A stretch of DNA of 64,000 nucleotides from Pseudonocardiales bacterium (GCA_019247305.1 JAFAPC010000170.1:1-64000); one strand, 5' to 3'; positions 25,331 through 36,138 are shown, numbered from the stretch's first letter. Translations and numbers: made by a program. The notes: generated by a model from the sequence alone, not told the origin.

Positions 25331-27430
25331 TTAGATGCGTTCCAGACTGCGCCGGGCCGCCTCGGCCACTGCCTCCCCGGTGAAGCCGAACTCTCGGTAC
25401 AGGGTCTGCCAGTCGGCCGAGGCGCCGAAATGCTCCAGCGAGACCACCTCGCCGTGGTCGCCGACAAAGCGGTGCCAGGGCATCGCGACGCCGGCTTCGA
25501 CGGCCACCCGGGCCCGCACCGTCGGTGGGAGTACCTGGTCGCGGTAGGCCTGTTCCTGCTCGTCGAACCATTCCACGCACGGCATGGACACCACTCGGGT
25601 CCCGATTCGCTCGGCCGCCAGGATTCGCTGGGCGGCCAGCGCGAACTGCACCTCGGAGCCGGTGGCGATCAGCAGCACGTCAGGTAACCCGTTGCCGACC
25701 TCGGTCGCGGTGTCGCAGAGCACGTAACCGCCGCGGGCCACCCCCGCCGCGTCAGTGCCCTCCAGCACGGGAACGCCCTGCCGGGTCAGGCACAGCCCGG
25801 TCGGCCGGGTGCCCTTCTCCAGCAGTGCCTTCCACGCCGCCGCGGTCTCGTTGGCATCCGCGGGCCGAACCACGTCCAGCCCGGGAATGGCCCGCAATGC
25901 GGCCAAGTGCTCCACCGGCTGGTGAGTGGGGCCGTCCTCGCCGAGCCCGATCGAGTCGTGGGTCCAGATATAGGTGGTCGGCGCCTGCATGAGCGCGGCC
26001 AGCCGTACCGCGGGACGCATGTAGTCGCTGAAGATCAGGAACGTGCCGCCGTAGGGGCGGGTCGGCCCGTGCAGCGCGATGCCGTTGAGGATCGCGCCCA
26101 TGGCATGCTCGCGCACCCCGAAGTGCAGAATGCGCCCGTAGGGACGCGCGGTCCACATCTTCGTGGAGGTCTTCTCGGGACCGAACGAGTCGGCGCCTTT
26201 GATCGTGGTGAGGTTGCTCTCACCGAGGTCGGCGGAGCCACCCCACAGTTCTGGCAGCGCTTCTCCGATGGCGGAGAGCACCTCCCCGGACGCCTTGCGC
26301 GTCGCCACGTCTTTCGAACCAGGTTCCCACGTGGGTAGCTTCTCCGCCCAGCCGGCGGGGAGCTCCCGGCGGAGCAGGCGGTCGAACAGCGTGGCCCCGG
26401 ACGGGTTGGCCGCTCGCCAGGAGTCGAACGCGCGCTGCCACCGCGCGTGCGCGGCCTGGCAGCGGGCGATCACCTGCCGGGTATGGTCCAGGACCTCCGG
26501 CTCCACGACGAAGGAGCGCTGGGGATCAAAGCCTAGTATCTCCTTCACGGCGGCCACCTCGTCGGCGCCCAGCGCGGAGCCGTGCGCGGCCCCGGTGTTC
26601 ATCTTGTTCGGCGCCGGATAGGCGATCACGGTACGCAGCACGATCAGCGAGGGGCGAGTGGTCTCGGCCTTGGCTGCCGTGAGCGCCTCCAGGATGCCGA
26701 CGACGTCTTCCCCGCCGTGGACGGTCTGGACGTGCCAGCCGTAGGCGCGGTAGCGGGCGGCGGTGTCCTCCGACAGCGCGATCTTGGTGTCGTCCTCGAT
26801 GGAGATCTCGTTCGAGTCGTAGATCACGATAAGGTGGCCGAGCTCCTGGGTGCCGGCCAACGAGCAGGCCTCTGAGGTGACGCCTTCCTGGATGTCGCCG
26901 TCGGAGGCGATGACGTAGATGTGGTGGTCGAAGGGGCTCTCGCCCGGTGGGGTGTCCGGGTCGAACAGGCCGCGTTCCCGGCGTGCCGCCATGGCCATCC
27001 CGACGGCGGCGCCCAGGCCCTGGCCCAGGGGTCCGGTGGTGATCTCCACCCCGACGGTGTGCCCGTACTCGGGGTGGCCGGGGGTCTTGGAGCCCCAGGT
27101 GCGCAGCTGCTTGATGTCCGCCAGCTCCAGCCCGTAGCCGGACAGGAACAGCTGCAGGTACAACGTCAGGCTGGAGTGACCGGCGGACAGCACGAACCGG
27201 TCCCGGCCGGTCCAGGCTGGATCGGTGGGGTCGTGCCGCAGCACCCGCTGGAACAGCGCGTATGCCAGGGGGGCGAGGCTCATCGCGGTGCCCGGGTGGC
27301 CGTTGCCGACGCGCTGTACAGCCTCGGCGGCGAGCACCCGGATAGTATCCACCGCGCGGGTATCCAGATCGGTCCAGTCGTCGGGCACCCGGGAGATGGT
27401 GCGCTGGGTCAGATCGTCGGTGAGGGACAC
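25331..27430 (-). CDS. tkt: Transketolase
   Basis: A 699-residue thiamine-diphosphate enzyme that moves two-carbon ketol units between sugar phosphates. Visible motifs are [20 protein letters not shown], the TPP/Mg site [20 protein letters not shown] with the following DSNEISIED, and the pyrimidine-domain [20 protein letters not shown]. The GTG start at 27430 follows AGGAG by 6 bp. It leads the operon tkt-tal-pgi-zwf and is divergent from ctaB. Confidence 0.96.
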   Translation of the reverse strand: MSLTDDLTQRTISRVPDDWTDLDTRAVDTIRVLAAEAVQRVGNGHPGTAMSLAPLAYALFQRVLRHDPTDPAWTGRDRFVLSAGHSSLTLYLQLFLSGYGLELADIKQLRTWGSKTPGHPEYGHTVGVEITTGPLGQGLGAAVGMAMAARRERGLFDPDTPPGESPFDHHIYVIASDGDIQEGVTSEACSLAGTQELGHLIVIYDSNEISIEDDTKIALSEDTAARYRAYGWHVQTVHGGEDVVGILEALTAAKAETTRPSLIVLRTVIAYPAPNKMNTGAAHGSALGADEVAAVKEILGFDPQRSFVVEPEVLDHTRQVIARCQAAHARWQRAFDSWRAANPSGATLFDRLLRRELPAGWAEKLPTWEPGSKDVATRKASGEVLSAIGEALPELWGGSADLGESNLTTIKGADSFGPEKTSTKMWTARPYGRILHFGVREHAMGAILNGIALHGPTRPYGGTFLIFSDYMRPAVRLAALMQAPTTYIWTHDSIGLGEDGPTHQPVEHLAALRAIPGLDVVRPADANETAAAWKALLEKGTRPTGLCLTRQGVPVLEGTDAAGVARGGYVLCDTATEVGNGLPDVLLIATGSEVQFALAAQRILAAERIGTRVVSMPCVEWFDEQEQAYRDQVLPPTVRARVAVEAGVAMPWHRFVGDHGEVVSLEHFGASADWQTLYREFGFTGEAVAEAARRSLERI

Positions 27431-27562
27431 ATCGTGCTCCTGAGGTGTGCTCGGGCCGATCTCTGCGCTCCTAACCCTAGCGAGGTGACGCCACCGATGT
27501 GGACTTATCGACCCCACTGCCCCCAGCGAGGGTGACGCACGCCACGCGACTACCCTCAATAA

Positions 27563-27577
27563 GATGATCCGATCATC
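27563..27577. promoter_or_regulatory. Perfect inverted repeat between tkt and ctaB
   Basis: GATGATC, one C, then GATCATC forms a perfect 7-bp inverted repeat just downstream of a plausible -10 (TACCCT at 27551-27556) and just upstream of the ctaB leader. Its place suggests an operator for the ctaB transcript. Confidence 0.35.
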
Positions 27578-27591
27578 AGGAGGGGCGAGGA

Positions 27592-27642
27592 GTGAGCCCA
27601 GCACCCCAGCCCTCACGATCACGGCCTCCTGAGGCGCAGTGA
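27592..27642 (+). CDS. 16-codon upstream ORF coupled to ctaB
   Basis: A GTG at 27592 stands 7 bp behind a strong AGGAGGGGCGAGG ribosome site and opens a 16-codon frame (residues [15 protein letters not shown] after the start). Its TGA at 27640-27642 overlaps the GTG start of ctaB as GTGA. The ctaB start itself lacks a good ribosome site. Translation of ctaB is therefore probably coupled to this leader peptide. Confidence 0.5.
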   Translation: MSPAPQPSRSRPPEAQ

Positions 27643-28613
27643 GCAGCGCCGTCCGCCATGCTCCCGCACTGCCGCGAACCGGGACATCGCGAACCGGGCG
27701 CTGGCGCCGTGTGCTGCGCAGCTACTTCGCCTTGACCAAGCCACGCGTCATCGAGCTCCTGCTGGTCACCACCATACCGGCGATGTTGCTCGCCGCCCGC
27801 GGGGTGCCCTCGCTGTGGCTGATCCTCGCGACGCTGCTGGGCGGCAGCATGGCCGCAGGGAGTGCGAACGCGCTGAACTGCGTCGCTGACGTCGATATCG
27901 ATGCCGAAATGCAGCGGACCCGAGCCCGGCCGCTGGTGACCCATGAGGTACCCCTCCGCCACGCGCTGATCTTCGGAATCGCGCTCGGGGTGGCTGCCCT
28001 CGGCTGGCTGTGGGCCACCACCAATGCGCTCTCCGCGCTGTTGGCGCTGGCGACGATCCTGTTTTACGTCTTCGGCTACACGCTGCTGCTCAAGCGCCGC
28101 ACGGCGCAGAACATCATTTGGGGTGGTGCCGCCGGATGTATGCCGGTGGTGATCGGCTGGTCGGCCGTCACCGGCACGGTGGGTTGGCCGGCGCTGGTGA
28201 TGTTCGGGGTGATCTTTTTCTGGACACCGCCGCATACCTGGGCGCTGGCGATGAAGTTCCGTGCGGACTACCAACGAGTGGGCGTGCCGATGCTGCCCGC
28301 AGTCGCCTCCCCGGCCTATGTGACCCGCCAGATCGTGGTGTTCAGCTGGCTGATGGTGGCCTGGAGCCTGCTGCTGGTGCCGGCCACGAGCTGGGTCTAT
28401 GCCGCGGTGGCGGTGCTTGCCGGCGGGTGGTTCGTGGTGATGGCGCACCGGCTACACGCGGCGGTGCGCTGCGGTGCGGTGGCGAGCCCCATGCGGCTGT
28501 TCCACCTGTCCAACACTTACCTGGCGCTAGTATTCGTGGCGATCGCCGTCGACTCGGTGCTGGGCTGGACGCCGCTGGCTGTGGCATCCGGGTGGGCGAG
28601 CGGGCTCAGTTAG
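27639..28613 (+). CDS. ctaB: Protoheme IX farnesyltransferase (heme O synthase)
   Basis: A 324-residue UbiA-family prenyltransferase that makes heme O from heme B for cytochrome oxidase. It has the prenyl-diphosphate site [40 protein letters not shown] and the second acidic site [15 protein letters not shown], across about eight to nine membrane helices. GTG at 27639 overlaps the stop of a short upstream ORF. Its 3' end overlaps the convergent epimerase gene by 4 bp. Its pathway partner ctaA lies 17 kb away beyond an accessory island. Confidence 0.95.
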   Translation: MSSAVRHAPALPRTGTSRTGRWRRVLRSYFALTKPRVIELLLVTTIPAMLLAARGVPSLWLILATLLGGSMAAGSANALNCVADVDIDAEMQRTRARPLVTHEVPLRHALIFGIALGVAALGWLWATTNALSALLALATILFYVFGYTLLLKRRTAQNIIWGGAAGCMPVVIGWSAVTGTVGWPALVMFGVIFFWTPPHTWALAMKFRADYQRVGVPMLPAVASPAYVTRQIVVFSWLMVAWSLLLVPATSWVYAAVAVLAGGWFVVMAHRLHAAVRCGAVASPMRLFHLSNTYLALVFVAIAVDSVLGWTPLAVASGWASGLS

Positions 28614-29560
28614 CGAAGCCGGCCGGATGCCCGCTCTCTGCTGCCTGAGGTCAGCGCCTCGTAGGTGATGCGGATGCCGTCGCGCAGCGCGGTGGTGGCT
28701 TTCCACCCCAGCGTGTCGGCCGCCCAGGCGGGGTCGAGCGCGCCTCGACGCACCTCACCGAGGCGGGGCGGCGCGAAGCGCGGCTGGATCTGGCGGCCGG
28801 CGGCGGCACTGACCGCATCAAGGAGTTCCAGCACGCTGGTCTCGATCCCGGTCCCGACGTTGAACACCCCGTCGCTGTCGTAGTGGATTGCGGCCAGGAA
28901 CGCTTCGACGACGTCACCCACGAAGACGTAATCGCGGGTCTGCTCGCCGTCACCGTAGATGGTCGGCTGGTCGTTGTGCGCGGCGTGGCCGCAGAAGATT
29001 GCCACCACGCCCGCCTCGCCATGCGGGTCCTGCCGGGGCCCGTAGACGTTGCCGAGCCGGAGCGCGACGTGGGCGCTGCGGTGGAGTCTGTTGAACAACG
29101 CGAGATACTGTTCCGCACAGTACTTAGCCACCCCATAGGGTGCCTCTGTCCCCGGTAGGAAGTCTTCCGGGGTCGGCAAAACCACACCATCGCCATACAT
29201 CGCGCCGCCGGTGCTGGCGAAGACGACCCTGGCGTTAACTGTGGCTGCTGCGGTCAGGACGTTGACGGTGCCAATAATGTTAGTTTCGGCGTCGGCGGCC
29301 GGATTGGCGATGGAGTGACGCACGCTGATCTGTGCCGCGAGGTGGCAGATCACCTTCGGGGCGAATGTGGTGATGAGGTTGGTAACGGCCGCAGCGTCTG
29401 TGACACTGACGTGATGCAGTGTCACCCTGTCCAAGTCAAGGAGTTCTACGCGCCCGCCGGATAAGTCGTCAATGACCATCACCTCCTCGCCACGGGCCAC
29501 GAATGCATCCACAAGATGAGATCCGATGAAACCGGCGCCGCCAGTCACCACAACACGCAT
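28610..29560 (-). CDS. NAD-dependent epimerase/dehydratase, UDP-glucose 4-epimerase-like
   Basis: A 316-residue extended short-chain dehydrogenase. It has [20 protein letters not shown] at the N-terminus, [11 protein letters not shown] at the active-site serine/threonine and the YxxxK pair in [34 protein letters not shown] follows as in GalE-like enzymes. It probably epimerises or dehydrates a nucleotide sugar; the exact substrate is not readable. It marks the ctaB side of the accessory island. Confidence 0.88.
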   Translation of the reverse strand: MRVVVTGGAGFIGSHLVDAFVARGEEVMVIDDLSGGRVELLDLDRVTLHHVSVTDAAAVTNLITTFAPKVICHLAAQISVRHSIANPAADAETNIIGTVNVLTAAATVNARVVFASTGGAMYGDGVVLPTPEDFLPGTEAPYGVAKYCAEQYLALFNRLHRSAHVALRLGNVYGPRQDPHGEAGVVAIFCGHAAHNDQPTIYGDGEQTRDYVFVGDVVEAFLAAIHYDSDGVFNVGTGIETSVLELLDAVSAAAGRQIQPRFAPPRLGEVRRGALDPAWAADTLGWKATTALRDGIRITYEALTSGSRERASGRLR

Positions 29561-29728
29561 GTCGCCGCACTCCTGCTATCCGGGCGAGCTTTATATCATG
29601 GTTCGGCCACCTCGTGGTGCGGCAGGAGCCCTCGCCGGGCGCTACCGCAGGGCGTGTAACGTGCAGAACACTGGTGTCCCCCGGGGACCGGGGGGAGCAC
29701 CTCGACGGCCGCTGAGGGCATCGTCCAG

Positions 29729-32470
29729 TTGCAGGAGGATCCGCTGCAGGAGGAGTGGTTGTTCACCGGCCGCCGCGCTGTCTTGGCGCGGATCGTGGCC
29801 TGGATTCACGCGGAGACACCCGGTGCCTTTGTGGTGACCGGGTCAGCGGGCAGCGGGAAGTCCGCCGTGGTGGGGCGCATCGTGACACTGTCCGACTTCA
29901 GGCAGCGACCAGCGCTGCTGGAGCACGCTCCCCCGGAGCCGGAGGACCCGGACCCAGACGTGGGCACCGTCGATGCGGCGGTGCATCTGCGGGGTCTGGG
30001 AGCCCACGAGCTCGCGGCCGTCCTGGCCGATCGTCTCGGGCTGCCCGCGCCGGAGAGCTGCTGGCAGCTGGTTGAGGCCGTGGCGAAGATGCCCTATCAG
30101 CCGGTCCTGGTGTTCGACGGGTTAGACGAGGCGATCCCCGAGCGGGCCACCGAAATCGTGACCGACCTGCTGGTCCCGCTCAGTGTGCTGTCGAACGTGC
30201 TGATCGCGACCCGGCACCAGGAGTTCGGGTGGCACCAACCGCCCTCCGGCCGGGAGGCCGCTGTCCGGCTCGGTGAACTCTTCGGCGGGAACGTGTCGGT
30301 CGTTGATCTCGACGATGAGCCGGGCACCAGGCAAGACATTGAGCAGTACCTGACCCGCCGGCTGCGCTCCGCCGGCCTGGCCGATCTCGTGCCGCGGGTG
30401 GCGCCGGTGCTCGCCAGGAAGGCGGCCGCCCAGCAGGGCGGGTTCCTCTACGCCCGCACCGTGGTGTCCCAGATTGTGCGAGGAGTCATCGACGCCCAGG
30501 CGCCATCGTGGGAAAAACAGATTGCCGCGACCACCGTCGAGGCGCTGGAGCACGACCTGTCGAGCACGACCCGGGTGCGTGAGGGGGTGGAGCTTCCTGA
30601 TGCCGCCAAGGACCTGCTGCGTGCGCTCGCCTGGGGAATGGGCCGGGGGCTGCCCAGACACGGGCTGTGGGAGGCCAGCGCCACCGCGTTGAGCCCGAAC
30701 GGTGTCGAGTATGGCGCCGCCGACCTGGACTGGGTGCTTGAACACCACGGGTCTTACATCGTTGAGGACACCCACGAGGGCGAGGCGGTCTACCGGCTCT
30801 CGCACCGTACGTTCGCCGAGTACCTGATCGCTTCTTCCCCGAACGTGGCCGGTGTCGTGGCGAGCCAGGCATTGGCCGAGGCCCTCGTTGCGCTCGCCCA
30901 TAGGCAGACGACGCCGCCCCGCGAGGGCGATGCGACCGATCTGAGCGGCCGCTACCTGCAACGTCACCTGCCCAGGTACGCCGCGCAGGGCGGCCCCGCC
31001 GGGGTGGCTGCGCTGCTCAGGCTGGCCGAGCCCAACCCCGAGTTCTATTTGCCTAGCCTGACGGTAGCGCTGACCGATCTGGTCGTCCATCTGCTCGCGA
31101 TGGGCAGCCGTGAGGCTGCGCTGGTCACCACCCAGCACGCTGTCGAGACCTACCGGGCGCTGGTGAACGCGAACCCCGCTACCTATCTGCCCGGCCTTGC
31201 GGCCGCGTTGGGCAGTCTCGCGGCTCAGCACGGCGAGCTGAAACAGCACGAGGCTGCCCTGATCGTCGCCCAGGAAGCGGCCGAGATCTGCCAGGGGTTA
31301 TGCGAGACAGCCGTCGAAATCTACTTTCCCTACTTCGTCGTGTCGCTGAAGAACCTCACCTACCACCTCGCGGCACTCGACCGGATCTCCGCTGCTGTCG
31401 ACGTCTACACCGACTGTATCGAGACCTTCGCCGCGTCGCCGGCCGCCCGAGATGCGTTGATCGTTGAGCGGGCCCAGTTCCACGTCAGCCACGGTGATGT
31501 GTTCACTGGGCTCGGCGAGCTGATCACTCTGCTGACGTTGGACGACGGCCAGACACCGGGTGGTGTCATGCTGGCCGCGCGCAACGTCCTGCGCGGCTAC
31601 CACTTTCGGGACTCAGCCGCCGTGGACCGGGTCTGGCAAGAGGTCGCCGGGACTGAACAACCGGGCTGGCTTAACCTCACCCTGCCGCAGATTGGCCTCG
31701 TCACCGAGTGGATGACGGCGTCGAACTGGGCGGAGTCGAGAGATTTCTTCGCCGCGCATGCCGGGGAACTGCTGGACCACCCGGTGGCCCTCGTGTTCGA
31801 TGAGCTGGCGCTGGTCGCTGCGCCGCAGGTCGATCTGCACCGGCATCTTCTCGGCGGGGTGCGGAAACTGGGCCTGGAAGCGGCCTATCGGCCCCTGCTG
31901 CTCAAGGACCTCCTGACAGATTGGATCAAGCTGCAGGACTGGCGAGACTCGCGGTCCTTCGTCGAGGAGCACGCAACTGATCTGCTCAGCGCCGAGGCTG
32001 AAGTCGCGTTGATCCATCTCGGGAATCCGCTCGGCACCCTGGTGAACTTCGCGCTCCTGCGTCTCGCCCGGCGAGACGGCATCCGAGCAGCGTACGCCTG
32101 CGTGACCGACCGGCAGATCGCGGCCGACCGGATGCAGCGGGCGCTCGCCGAAGTGGAACCGGACCCCATTGCCGAGCTCGCCGCGTTGGAGGGCCAGGTC
32201 TTCGGTGAGCGGTTCCTCGCCGCCGCGCACTTGGCCGTCGCTGCGTCGCTCATGGGTGAGTCGGTGATCGACTCCGCACGGCTGGAGGAGCTCGCTGCGC
32301 AGGCCGACCCAGCCGATCGTCAGCAGGTGGCAGCCGAAATCGCCGATCTTCTCAACCGGATCCCGGAGCGCGTGGAGCTGTTCGGTCCCCTGACCGAGAT
32401 CCTGCTCAGCCCCGGCGCCCGCAACGGCGGTCCCGCTGCGACGGAGTCATGCCCTGCCGAGGGTGACTAG
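29729..32470 (+). CDS. STAND-type NTPase with helical-repeat C-terminus, lacking an N-terminal effector
   Basis: A 913-residue frame with a TTG start and no ribosome site. Residues 38-45 (GSAGSGKS) are a Walker A and 126-134 (VLVFDGLDE) a Walker B with the NACHT-style DGLDE. Sensor-like VLIATRHQEFGW follows. Residues 430-900 are alpha-helical repeats (TPR-like) that usually sense a ligand. In related actinobacterial proteins, the FTGRRxVLxxIVxW motif seen here at residues 12-25 is preceded by a caspase-like or trypsin-like effector domain. Here the frame closes at TAA 29656-29658 and the 24 upstream codons show no effector. The gene may be 5'-truncated or use an effector in trans. A role in phage defence is inference. 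Confidence 0.72.
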   Translation: MQEDPLQEEWLFTGRRAVLARIVAWIHAETPGAFVVTGSAGSGKSAVVGRIVTLSDFRQRPALLEHAPPEPEDPDPDVGTVDAAVHLRGLGAHELAAVLADRLGLPAPESCWQLVEAVAKMPYQPVLVFDGLDEAIPERATEIVTDLLVPLSVLSNVLIATRHQEFGWHQPPSGREAAVRLGELFGGNVSVVDLDDEPGTRQDIEQYLTRRLRSAGLADLVPRVAPVLARKAAAQQGGFLYARTVVSQIVRGVIDAQAPSWEKQIAATTVEALEHDLSSTTRVREGVELPDAAKDLLRALAWGMGRGLPRHGLWEASATALSPNGVEYGAADLDWVLEHHGSYIVEDTHEGEAVYRLSHRTFAEYLIASSPNVAGVVASQALAEALVALAHRQTTPPREGDATDLSGRYLQRHLPRYAAQGGPAGVAALLRLAEPNPEFYLPSLTVALTDLVVHLLAMGSREAALVTTQHAVETYRALVNANPATYLPGLAAALGSLAAQHGELKQHEAALIVAQEAAEICQGLCETAVEIYFPYFVVSLKNLTYHLAALDRISAAVDVYTDCIETFAASPAARDALIVERAQFHVSHGDVFTGLGELITLLTLDDGQTPGGVMLAARNVLRGYHFRDSAAVDRVWQEVAGTEQPGWLNLTLPQIGLVTEWMTASNWAESRDFFAAHAGELLDHPVALVFDELALVAAPQVDLHRHLLGGVRKLGLEAAYRPLLLKDLLTDWIKLQDWRDSRSFVEEHATDLLSAEAEVALIHLGNPLGTLVNFALLRLARRDGIRAAYACVTDRQIAADRMQRALAEVEPDPIAELAALEGQVFGERFLAAAHLAVAASLMGESVIDSARLEELAAQADPADRQQVAAEIADLLNRIPERVELFGPLTEILLSPGARNGGPAATESCPAEGD

Positions 32471-32495
32471 TTCTTTCCCCTCGGTGCTCTCCAGC

Positions 32496-32644
32496 TCAGG
32501 GCAGGGTCTCGACCACATCACGCCCCAGCCGGTCGGCGGCTCGCATCGCCTCGTTGATCTGCCTGGATAGGGCTTCCCCACCTGCTTCACGTTCAGCGAT
32601 GCTACCACGGTAGCACCTTGGTGCTCCAGGTAAGTAACCTCCAC
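32496..32644 (-). pseudogene. Small frameshifted coding remnant
   Basis: One frame gives EHQGATVVASLNVKQVG; the natural continuation, ALSRQINEAMRAADRLGRDV then VETLP and a stop at 32496, needs one extra base near 32580. The helical, charged C-terminus looks like genuine protein sequence but no family is recognised. It lies directly after the HNH pseudogene. Confidence 0.35.
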
Positions 32645-32647
32645 AGC

Positions 32648-34246
32648 TCAGAAGGGAGGCGGTTCGTCAGGCTCGACGGTCGGTGGCGGTGGGTGTGGAA
32701 TGTCAGGTTCGGGTGGCGGCCGGTACAGGATTGGACAGTTCTCATCAACGGTGACTGGCGGCGCATAGTCGGGATACTGCCCGGGGCGGGGCAGCGGGCT
32801 GGGCAGGTCGGTGGTGATGGGCTGGCGCCGTGTGTGGTAGATCCGGCCCAATGGAGTGGTCCAGACGAAGTGGCCCGGCTCGGGCTGGCTCAGCCGCCAG
32901 TCTCCGGCGTGTTTGAGCCGATGGTCATGCCGGCACAGCGGGCCAGAGTTGGCCGCGGTGGTAGCCCCGCCGTGAGCGTGCTCGACGGTGTGGTCGAGGT
33001 CGGCGTGGCGGGCCGGGCAGCGGCAGCCGGGGTGCACGCAGACCCGGTCGCGGATCTGGACGTGGCGGCGCAGCACCGCTCCGGCGAACCGGGCGGCCGG
33101 ATCCTGCCCCAGTGCGTCCCGAGCACCCTGGGTGTTCTGGGCGTGAGCGTATCGGGCGTGGGCGGTGGCGTACTGGGCGGCAAGATCAGCTATCACCGCA
33201 GCCCACTCGCCGTCCGCGCCGCAGGTGTCGGGATGCGTGGCCAGCTCGGTGAGCAGGGCAGCGGTGATGTGCAGCTCCACGATCCCGCCCCGCCCTGGCG
33301 CCGATGCGTCGTCTGCGGCCGGGGAACCCGTCTTGAGCCCGCTGACCGTGGGGATCGCGGGGCGGTGGCGGGTGATCCCGGCCAGGATCAGTTGCCCCTC
33401 GGGGTCGACGATGGCGTAGCGCCACTCCCCGGTGCGCTGGGCGGCCACTATGGTCCGGGCGGTCTCTGCGGTGACCGGTCCCCACCCAGGAATCTCCCCG
33501 GGGTGCCGGTCATGCCCGAGCAGGGTGGACAGCCCTACGCGCAACTCCACCCCTACCCGCTCTCGTACTGCGGCGGGCTGCTGCTGCGCGGCAGCGGGGC
33601 TGGCGTCACCGTCGGTGGGGGCGCCGGCAGTCAGCCGGCAGTCAGATTGTCGTCTGACGTGCCGTCTGGGGTGGGTTTCTGTGCGGCCTCGCCGGGTGTG
33701 GCATGGGCCAGCAGATCGGTGATGATCTCCTCCCGCCTCAGCTCCTGCCAGCGTCCCTCAAGCAGGCCAAGGTAGATGTCGGCCCGCAGCGAGCCGATCC
33801 GCCCCGGATGCCCAGCGCGTTTCGCGGCCTTGGCGAGATCCTCGATCCGGGCGCACGCGGCAGCTGCCTGATCGGCGGGTAGCCTGCGTCCGGTGACGGT
33901 CGCCGTGCCGTCCTCATCCAGGTACCCGATCACGCCCGGTCCTGCACAGCGCTGGCATACCGGCGGGCGGCCCACTCGGGGTCCAACGCAATCGCCAGCT
34001 TCTTGATCCGCGCCGCGAGCTCGCCGGTGGTGAGCCCAGCCGCAGCTGGGAGCAGCCGCTCGCACACCACCTGGGCCTGCTCGTCAGTCAACTCGGCGCA
34101 CAACTGGGTGAACAGCCATGCCTTGCTACGGCAGATCGCCCCGGTGTCCAGCGCGGCGAAAACCGCGGGCAGCACCCGAAGCCACAGCACGACCACGACG
34201 TCGGAAGAAAATCCCGCCCAGCACTGGTGGCAGCAGCTGAGTGTCG
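32648..34246 (-). pseudogene. DUF222/HNH endonuclease pseudogene with two frameshifts and a missing 5' end
   Basis: Three frames join into one DUF222-HNH protein. The 5' part (from about 34240) reads VFAALDTGAICRSKAWLFTQ to WAARRYASAVQDR. A one-base loss near 33935 moves the rest to another frame: VIGYLDEDGTATVTGRRLPA onward to TSDDNLTAG. There an 11-bp tandem duplication (CCGGCAGTCAG twice, 33624-33645) shifts the frame again. The last part has the HNH centre VCVHPGCRCPARHADLDHTV then LCRHDHRLKH. The first ~80 residues of the family are absent; the frame runs into the neighbouring gene. These genes are common, repeated and mobile in actinomycetes. Confidence 0.85.
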
Positions 34247-34248
34247 AG

Positions 34249-36138
34249 CTACCGGGTCGGTGTCGGCGGGAAACGATCGGCCATGGCCCTGTAGTGGTCG
34301 CGGCGGGCGAGGAGCTCCTCTCGGCGGGCTGAGGTGAGGTAGTCGGGTGAGCCGAGGTTGAGCTCACGGTACTGGTCGAGAGGATCGACGCCGATGGCGC
34401 GCAGCAGGGTCCCGCTGCGCGCTGAGACGCTGCCCTGGCCGATGCCAAAGTGACTCATCAGATCCTTGACTCGTATCTTGCCACTGAACAGGTCATTCGC
34501 TTTCCCGATGCCCCAGCAGATCGCTGCGGCGGCGGTCTCTGGCCGGCTGCGGCGGCGGAAGATCTCCGGATCCGCTGCGGCTGCGCGGCTGAGGTAGCGG
34601 CGGCAGGCGGTGCGGCACTCCACGTCGAGCAGCTCGTCGCAGCATCGGTCGACCAACTGGAGTACCTCTCGGACTCGCTCGTGGATGTCAGCCGGAATCG
34701 GGTCCCACGCAAAGGGTTCGTCGGGCAGCGGGAGCGCGTCGAGCGTGTTCAGGGCGTCCTCGCTGCCGACGGCACGGCACAGGTTATCGCGCATGATCTC
34801 CCAGATGCTCGGCTCGGTTTTGGGCGCTGGCCAGGTGCCGTTGGGAGCGTTGGGAGGAAATGTGTTCATCATGGCCAGCAGCGCGGCCACATCCTGTGGT
34901 CGGGGCAACTGAATGGCCCGCAGGTACTCCGGCTCGTACTTATCGACCGCGGCGAGAGTGGCGGCGGTGAGTTCGGCCCGGATCTCGCGCTCGTGGTGAC
35001 AGAAGCGGATGAAGGCCCGCAGCAGGTTGGGTGCTTTGGCGAGGGCTATGCCAGGGGGCACCTTACGAGGAATCCAGTGCAGAAGCAGGATCTCCACAGC
35101 TGCCGGGCTCCAGCGTAGCGGGTCGCCCGGCCCGTAGGCGGTGCCGAACCACAGCAGTGACTCCAGCACGCCGCGGTGGTCAGCGTCGCCCAGACCAATC
35201 CCGAATGGGGAGGCGAAGAAGCGCTTGGCGAGTTCGGCCAGCGTGGGCTCATTCCACGCGGGACGCTGGTAGCTCGTGCCTCCCGCGGGGAGCTTGCTGA
35301 GGACCCACTCGACGAACGGGCGGCAGGCGGGCCAGGTATCGGTCTCAAGCGGCAGCAGGGCGGTGTCGCTCAGCGTGATCGCCTGGCGGACCCGGGCTCG
35401 GGCGTCGGCTAGGGCGAGATCTGCCCACGTCGTGTCCGGGTCGTCGCCGTTAGCAAGGCGCATGCGCTCGACCAACGCCTCGAGCGGCTCGGGGACAGTG
35501 AAGGCGTCCTTAATCACTGTTCCCATGTTGTGGTCGATGTAGAACACCAGGGACAGCGCGGAACCGCCGGGCAGGCTCATCCCGATCATGATGTTGTTGC
35601 CGTCGCCGAGCACGTGGTTCATCTCGACGGCCCCATCGGCCGTGGCCTGGCCCAGCTCAGTGAGCCATCCGGGCAGAGCGTGTACCCGTTTGGTGATCTC
35701 GCGGCGGATCCGGTGGCGCATGATGTCGTCGCCGGACAGTTCAGCGATCACGGCTAGCAGCGCCGAGGTCTCGAGCAGGTTGACCTCAAGGAAGGTCCGC
35801 ACGAGCTCGTCTCGGGTCGGCGGGTCGGGTTCGAGTGCCCGTTCGAATGGGTTGGTCCGACGCGGTGCGAGCGCGGCAAGCAGCGCGCTGACCAGTGATA
35901 TCAGGGTGAGTGGGTGCTCATCGGCGAGGGCGGTCGCGACATCCGCTATCAAGCTAGGCTCTTCGGGCCGAGCCGGCGGTCGCCGAGTGGCCTTGCCCTG
36001 GCCCGACCGTCGCTTCGCGGGGCTGCGCTTCTCGTCTTCCTCGTCGCGGGTTCGCTTGGACACGTTCGGAAGATTAGACCTTGGCGTCGCTTGGGGCTTC
36101 TTGGGGAACTTCTCGCGGCTGTGCGCCAGGGCCGACAT
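34249..36138 (-). CDS. DUF6398-like domain protein with basic N-terminus, unknown
   Basis: A 629-residue protein. Residues 26-58 are highly basic (KRTRDEEDEKRSPAKRRSGQ and onward), resembling a nucleic-acid-binding tail. The middle is a large helical region without recognised motifs. The C-terminal 130 residues (ETAAAAICWGIGKANDLFSG, VKDLMSHFGIGQGSVSARSG) match the DUF6398 pattern: an Ala-rich helix, then a helix-turn-helix-like unit. The same type of protein occurs in many Streptomyces and relatives; its function is unknown. Assignment is from memory of the consensus and is moderate. Confidence 0.7.
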   Translation of the reverse strand: MSALAHSREKFPKKPQATPRSNLPNVSKRTRDEEDEKRSPAKRRSGQGKATRRPPARPEEPSLIADVATALADEHPLTLISLVSALLAALAPRRTNPFERALEPDPPTRDELVRTFLEVNLLETSALLAVIAELSGDDIMRHRIRREITKRVHALPGWLTELGQATADGAVEMNHVLGDGNNIMIGMSLPGGSALSLVFYIDHNMGTVIKDAFTVPEPLEALVERMRLANGDDPDTTWADLALADARARVRQAITLSDTALLPLETDTWPACRPFVEWVLSKLPAGGTSYQRPAWNEPTLAELAKRFFASPFGIGLGDADHRGVLESLLWFGTAYGPGDPLRWSPAAVEILLLHWIPRKVPPGIALAKAPNLLRAFIRFCHHEREIRAELTAATLAAVDKYEPEYLRAIQLPRPQDVAALLAMMNTFPPNAPNGTWPAPKTEPSIWEIMRDNLCRAVGSEDALNTLDALPLPDEPFAWDPIPADIHERVREVLQLVDRCCDELLDVECRTACRRYLSRAAAADPEIFRRRSRPETAAAAICWGIGKANDLFSGKIRVKDLMSHFGIGQGSVSARSGTLLRAIGVDPLDQYRELNLGSPDYLTSARREELLARRDHYRAMADRFPPTPTR

